From positions 593,436 through 657,435 of the forward strand of contig NW_020170404.1 of NCBI RefSeq assembly GCF_000524195.1: DNA of 64,000 nt, given 5' to 3'. Below are positions 58,699 to 64,000 of the stretch, one piece after another (positions within the stretch are counted from its first letter, which is position 1; each line of letters opens with the position of its first letter). The DNA comes from Echinococcus granulosus. Its lineage: Eukaryota > Platyhelminthes > Cestoda > Cyclophyllidea > Taeniidae. Position numbers and translations under genes: made by a program. Under the pieces are notes generated by a model. It was not told the origin of the DNA. It worked only from the letters and a program-made list of their open reading frames with translations, and did no database searches.

Positions 58699-60411
58699 AT
58701 GGTTCCCGCCGGTGGCTCGTCGTCTCCGATCCCGGATCCCATTAAACTCACTTTAGCTCAAGTAAAGTCTCCTGTAAGCAACTTTCCAGAACCTAAGAAT
58801 GCTTCTCCAGCACCCTAATGATGCCGTTGGATTCGAAAAGATGCAAGCAGATGTAGCCAATGTACGAAGATCTTTTGATTCCGTATGTAGCTGATATGTG
58901 CCATATCTATATTTAAGGTTGAGAGGACCTTACCCGGCTTTACGTGGATTTTTCTTCGGGGCTTTATGGAAAGGTTTGGTCTGAAAGACTGCGTTGATAT
59001 TGAAGAAATGTCTTTGCGCCTTTCAGCTCTGGATAATGAAAGTAGTTTGTGGTTTTGTAGATAATGTTCTAGTTCCTATGTATACATCGATTGTTCCACA
59101 CACATATGATCTCGAAAAGTATGCTGCCGAACTAAAGCTGGTACTGAGTCGCATCCCTTCAGAAATCTCTAGTCGGAATGAATTTATCGATTTGATTAAG
59201 TAAGCGCAATAATTTACATGATTCCTCTAAGACAAATCGCCGGTGCCATTAAAAACTTCCTCGACTGCATCCGCTCGGTTATCAGTGCTATGTCGCAGGG
59301 AGTCATATCTCAGGACTTGGATGGGCACACAGTTAACTTTGTGGATTATTCAAAGAGATTTAGTAGTGCTCTCAAGGGCTTTTTCCGCGACCACAAGTAC
59401 GTTTTTGTAGCACTATTGATGTGCCTATTTCGGTAAACTATTTATTTTTACTTGTTGATGCTCAACTGTTGTCTCTTTCGGGAAGTATCGTAAACAGATG
59501 CATCCTGTTTGTACATCGGCGGGTTTGCCCTAACTTCTCAATGAACCACTTTTGTAAATTGACTTAATTACGCTGTTTCCGCCTAAATATCTTCCACTCT
59601 ATTATTTGTGGTGACGAATACGGCACTATGGACCACCCACTTTCCCCTAAAACGACTTGTTTCTCGAACATCATCGCAGGCACTTCGGATACCTGTCGTA
59701 CGTTGTGATATTATTTTCGAAGCCCCATGACTAATCATGATGGGTGTGATGTGAACTCATCCATGGGAGTCCCCTATTTTGCTCAAGTGTGCTGGTAACT
59801 TCTTATGCTTGTTTATTTAGCTTAGCACGTGGGCCTAATGAGTTCTGATTGCAGTTTATTGCTCGATTACGCTTTGTATCATGTGTGAATTTTTCTGAGT
59901 CAAATATACCTTATTTCTATGATTAAATCGTCGTAGTGCACCTGTTTGCTGATTCTCTTAACCAATCATTCGGATGCTAGTAAATTAAAAGGTGATATAA
60001 ATCTCCCCGTCATATGTGGTTAAGCAAGTTTTATCCATACCAGAACATATGTTTGCCACCGATTTTTGGTGTCGCGTACTCCGAATATCACATCCCCTCG
60101 GATAACAGAATAAGGCATCTGCTGCTTCTGTATGCAAATCTTCCTCGAGTTGAGGTATCAGCTGAGTAGGAGCGGCGAACCCCCAGCTGAGATGCAAAAC
60201 TTGGGCACCTCCTTCATCCCACTCCCGTTGGCTATCTTTGAAATTGTGTCATTTTAACCTTACTGGAACGTCAGTATTTGTAGCAAAACGCAGACACCGA
60301 TCACTACTTGCATTTTTTCATGATTTTAGAACCAACGAACTGTACGCAAGCGCCAACATGCTAGTGCAGCAGACCAATCTGATACTTCTCTTTATTCGCA
60401 ACACTCGTTAA
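58699..60411 (+). CDS. PDCD10: Programmed cell death protein 10 / cerebral cavernous malformation 3
   Basis: STRIPAK subunit that dimerises through its N-terminal half and links GCKIII-type kinases to striatin. Six exons: 58699-58773, 58811-58882, 58918-59041, 59073-59199, 59232-59396, 60330-60411; all joins in frame, 214 aa (human 212). Matches to the family by memory: SVERTLPGFTWIFLRGFMER for the KENPGLT...ILEK helix; DLEKYAAELKLVLSRIPSEI; FIDLIKQIAGAIKNFLD; NFVDYSKRFSSALKGFFRD; and the C-terminal ANMLVQQTNLIL. The N-terminus has a short Ser/Pro extension. The first four introns are 37, 35, 31 and 32 nt; the fifth is 933 nt. The 31-nt intron was placed by frame. AATAAA lies at 60474-60479, 63 bp after the stop. 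Confidence 0.9.
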
Positions 60412-60473
60412 ATTATTCCTCCTCCTTTTTACGCTTGTGATGCTATTTTCCTCCAAAGCACAAACTTTAAGTA

Positions 60474-60479
60474 AATAAA
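60474..60479 (+). promoter_or_regulatory. PDCD10 polyadenylation signal
   Basis: Canonical AATAAA 63 bp after the PDCD10 stop. Cleavage 10-30 bp further would fall inside the coding end of the convergent TMEM242 gene. Confidence 0.6.
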
Positions 60480-60489
60480 CAGACGCAGT

Positions 60490-61740
60490 TTATTCGACTT
60501 TATTAGCATTCTCCTCATCTTGAAGGTAGGTGAAGAGCTCTCTAAAGGACGCAAACTCGGTGCGTAAGTTTTTATTCGTCGACGCTGGTCTGAGTTTGGG
60601 AATGCGGGAGTTGAGCTCCGAGCTTAGTGATTGGAGGGAGGGTCTGCCGAGGACCAACCACACGCCACCCACCAAGGAGCCAGTAATCGCGAAACTCAAC
60701 ACCGTGCCTGCTAGCAATGCCCTCAAAGCGAGTCGAGAGGGGCTTATCAGCGATTGTGCACTGCCTTGTTTCTGAAGGCAAGTAGAGGAGGTGATTTTAT
60801 TAAAAGGTGGGAAGGGAAAGGGCGTAAATCTTGGCTAACCTCAAATGGGGCTCGAGGTCAGGAACTTTGAGCACCTAAAAGCGAAGATGCTTGGCTTCTG
60901 TGTCCAACTAATCCTTTCAAGACAATTCCAGGGGAATTGAGCGTCGCCGCTCCCCCCATCAACCTACGAGCTGAGGTTTTGATTTCAGCTTGATAAGCGA
61001 TTAGTGCATTTTTTGTCACCTAATACTTATTGACAAGTTGCTGAATGAGTCGAGGACCGGTCCAATTCTACTCTCAGGCGATGACAACCTCTACGTAAAG
61101 ATTCCTTGGCTCCCCACCATGAAGGATATTTCTTGTGAATGCTTGTTCCAAAGAGGTGCAGAGAAACCTGTGTATCAATGGCTCTTCATAGCCACTTTGT
61201 TCCCTATCGAAAGAGGGTGCGTTTCCGTACAATGTAAACAATCTTAGACGTAAGCAATCAATTAAGTCTTTCATACTAACAACAATTTGGCCCTAAAAGT
61301 TATTGACACTGCATCCGCGCGTTAGATTTAGGATCAAAACAAGAGGAAAGCAATATGCGCATGCTGACAACTCAGAGCTGAGGTAATGAAAATCTGTGGT
61401 ACCAGGTATAAAAAACACAAAATACAAGTAAAAGTACAACCATCGACTAATTTTAACAAAATGCCTTAATGGAGGGATCGGAGATCCCAGGAATTCAGCA
61501 CCAGCAGCTGCTAAAATTGAAGCAGCTGTCAACTACTGAACGTATGGACTTTAATTCACCCAAATTTGTTAGAAAAGTGCTTTTAAATATTACCACCGGA
61601 ACCAGAAACTCCGCCGCCTGCTTCCTGGCCGATCGCATAGACCAAAAGATTCCAGCGAACAATGAGGCACCACCGAGGCAGCAAACCATCAACAGACCTC
61701 GCGAATCCCCCCTCTTTTCACTCTGCAAAAGTGAAAGCAT
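60490..61740 (-). CDS. TMEM242: TMEM242-like two-helix membrane protein
   Basis: Two exons, 61740-61594 and 60771-60490, joined in phase 0 at V|KQG, giving 142 aa (human TMEM242 is 141). First hydrophobic segment: GLLMVCCLGGASLFAGIFW near residues 15-33, followed by basic MRSARKQAAEF. The second exon starts KQGSAQSLISPSRLALRALL and has a second hydrophobic segment (LLAGTVLSFAITGSLVGGVW), then LVLGRPSLQSLSSELNSRIP. The positions of LALRAL, the second helix and the downstream amphipathic part match the family. TMEM242 is a mitochondrial inner-membrane factor tied to ATP synthase c-ring and complex I assembly. The ATG has an in-frame TAA 12 nt upstream. The minus-strand AATAAA at 60494-60489 overlaps the TAA stop. 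Confidence 0.78.
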
Positions 61741-62163
61741 TCCAGCTGCTTAAGTGGACTCCGGATGTCCCAGCATCGAGAAGCCTAGCCAAAGCTAGGC
61801 TTGTCAAAAGTAAATTCCACCACGGCGATTCGAGATGATCTAGTCCATTCAAAACACAAATACAACGACTGCATCCAAGCAACACCAAACTCCAAATACA
61901 GCCCTCGACATCAGATCATCATGAAGATGTGACAATAAGGCAAGGGGACAAGCAGACATTAGAAGATAAGTCGAAGAGGATAGATGATACCTCAATTTAA
62001 TGCCGTGAAGTTACGGTTTAAAGTGGTTAGAAATAGGCGTGATTGTAGACGATTGATTAGGCACGTAAATGATGGCAATGGTAAGTAGGGAGAGGTGAAG
62101 GATTGAGTAAGGGAACGGACAGACGCATGGGTCATATACATGAGAAAGAGGGGAAGAGAGGGA

Positions 62164-64000
62164 TCAGACGTAGACTTTCACAAGCCCGTCAGCGCCCGCA
62201 CTGGCAATTAGCGGCAGTGTAGGGTGGAAGGTCACCGAGTGGATCGATTCGTCATGCTTTCTTCGGTGGCTGGTGAACTCCTGCACACAGGTTCGTGTCT
62301 CCACGTCCCAGAGACGAATGGATGCGTCATGACCTGTGCAGAGAGAAGGTGGGGAAAAAGTGAACCCTTGAACTCCCCAGCCGTGACGTTTGAGCATAAC
62401 AATATCGACATCCGTTTTGGTCGTGTGTTATAACTACAGGAGATGTTCAGCCTCTCACGAGTCTTGTTAATATGACCTAAGCTACCGGTCTCGCTGCTCC
62501 CTTGTACTCAGTCAAAGGACACATCGGCCTGCTTTTAGACCGGAATGCCCTGTCCGTCCTCATGGGTTGAAGGACTTAGGGCTTAATCAACAGAAAAGTG
62601 CCCGTTCAGATGCAAGGAATCGCAAAGTATTATATTTTAGAATTCAGGTAGATGGCAGTACCACTCTTGAGCTTCCATGTGAATGTTCTACAAATTCCAT
62701 ATGCGCAAACAGTAATGGTGACTGAGGCCGATGTAGGTCATCCTGAGTGGAAATTCGGTGGAAGAAATCCCACCATCAACTCAAGTCTGAAGATGCTAAT
62801 TTCAATGAAAGTTTCAAGAACATCATCAGAGTAGGGAAGGAGAGATGGGGATAACTCACTGGCAGAGAGGAGAAAAAGACCCCGTGGATCGACGGCCAGG
62901 GTGGTAACGCCCTCGAGATGCGCAACCATACTGTGTAGGCAGGTGCCCTGCGCGGTGTCCAGGAAACGTATTTGGCGGTTTTCGTGGGCCGAGAAGAGCA
63001 GTGGAAGGGTGGGGTGTACAGCCAGCGCGTTCACTGAGCCTGGTGGTTCTGCCACATCGGCTGAAGGAAGGCGGGGGTCAAATTCAGTAAACTTACAATG
63101 TAACTGATAGACACTAGAGGGGTTGTAGGCCGGCTTATAACTAACCATATATGCCTTTCGTAACAGAATAAACCGTTTTCGAGCATCACAAGTTAGTTCG
63201 ACAAAGAAAATCGGCGACGTGGGAACCACGCATTGCAACTCTGATTTTGGCAGGGGTTTCTCGCTGAAAGTCTCAATAAATGCAGTTTAGCTTCAAGCGA
63301 CATTCAGCCTTTACTCGAACTTCCTTCATTTTACAATGCAGATATTTGAGTTCTCAAATAGCTCCAAAAAGGCTATTCACAATGGACATAATCTGACCAC
63401 TTTTGGTACTTTTTGACCACACATCAAAAGCCTAGTATTCAGTCGAGTGGATTACCGGCGTCCAACAGCAAATTCTTGTGTGAATATAAACAGATAGCAC
63501 CCCTGGATGTCTGTGGATGGAAGACGTTGACTCGGAGAAGTGGATTTGACGCCAGGTTTCAAGAACAATGTCGCAGACATTGAAGCAACATATCACAAAC
63601 AAAATTCGTAACAATAAAATAGTGGGGCTAAAAAAGCCATTGAAATGGGAATACAATGTGAGTGAATGGTGCGTTTGATAAATTATTACTCAAAATCTTT
63701 TTTTACTACCCGACAGTCAAATATTGCGATTGATAAGCCAGAAGCATAATTAAAACCAGGGATATCTGTATGTGATACCTGAGTTGGATGGTGTCGACTC
63801 GAAGAAGTGTATCTGCTTTCCGGTTTCCAGATGGATGACACAGACGTCGCCGCTGGTCAATCCAACGGCAAAAGCGGAGTCATCAGAGGGGAGGAAGAGA
63901 ACTGAGGTGGGCACAGTAGAGGTGGTGGTGGCTTGCGCGCCAGAGAGAGGTCGAAAGACCCGGTCGGCGGAAAGCACCCGCGTATCGCGCTTGAAAGCCT
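62164..64000 (-). CDS. STRN: Striatin, C-terminal WD40 part (5' end beyond the window)
   Basis: Striatins are PP2A B''' regulatory subunits and the scaffold of STRIPAK. Three exons seen: 64000(open)-63779, 63060-62860, 62333-62164; joins are phase 1 and in frame. Matches to the family C-terminus: LETGKQIHFFEST; NALAVHPTLPLLFSAHENRQ with RFLD; LHSMVAHLEGVTTLAVDPRG with LFLLSASHDASIRLWD; TCVQEFTSHRRKHDESIHSV; and SAGADGLVKVYV at the stop. These form the last WD40 repeats. The N-terminal caveolin-binding, coiled-coil and calmodulin-binding regions lie outside the window. Introns are 718 and 526 nt. A decayed copy of part of the first exon seen here lies at 63519-63581. Confidence 0.94.
63519..63581 (-). 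pseudogene. Partial duplicate of a striatin exon
   Basis: 21 codons align without a gap to the end of the upstream striatin exon: NVCDIVLETWRQIHFSESTS against DVCVIHLETGKQIHFFESTP. Many differences are synonymous third positions. The true donor (TCAG|GTATCA) is replaced by a weaker context (CCAGGGGTGCTA). It lies in the intron between the duplicated exon and the next one. It could be a decaying copy or an alternative exon. Confidence 0.65.

Overview
The window is nuclear DNA from an animal, most likely a parasitic flatworm (tapeworm or fluke). This rests on two signs: conserved genes are cut by very short introns (29-37 nt), and one very large gene is built of tiny exons whose lengths are multiples of three, the micro-exon architecture known from schistosomes and tapeworms. 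The assignment to flatworm, and more so to tapeworm, is inference. A run of exactly 100 N at 23890-23989 marks an assembly gap.

The left 39 kb is dominated by one minus-strand gene. I traced it by hand from a start codon near 39168 to a stop at 2177. It has 54 well-supported exons plus several uncertain ones. All 52 internal exons in the core model are phase 1-1 and a multiple of 3 nt long (9-330 nt). Joined, they give about 1085 residues without an internal stop. The 5' half alternates short acidic/Tyr modules with short Arg/Pro modules; the 3' half adds larger Ser-, Cys-, His- and Arg/Ser-rich modules. I recognise no family. This is the best candidate for an undescribed system here.

From 39.6 to 43.0 kb I see nothing. 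At 43.1-44.3 kb lies a small minus-strand gene that I do not recognise.

The right part holds five recognisable genes: LCMT1 (minus, 45.2-47.8 kb), a PAFAH1B2/3-type acetylhydrolase subunit (plus, 49.2-52.5 kb), PDCD10/CCM3 (plus, 58.7-60.4 kb), a TMEM242-like membrane protein (minus, 60.5-61.7 kb) and the 3' end of striatin (minus, 62.2 kb to the window edge). LCMT1 and PAFAH1B are divergent. PDCD10 and TMEM242 converge with stop codons only 78 bp apart. PDCD10 and striatin are both subunits of STRIPAK, a PP2A-kinase assembly, and LCMT1 methylates the PP2A catalytic subunit, so three PP2A-linked genes lie within 19 kb. Between the PAFAH1B gene and PDCD10 are about 6 kb without a convincing gene but with three direct copies of a roughly 200-bp repeat.

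All gene models were spliced by eye from GT-AG signals, reading frame and remembered family sequences. No alignment or transcript evidence was available.
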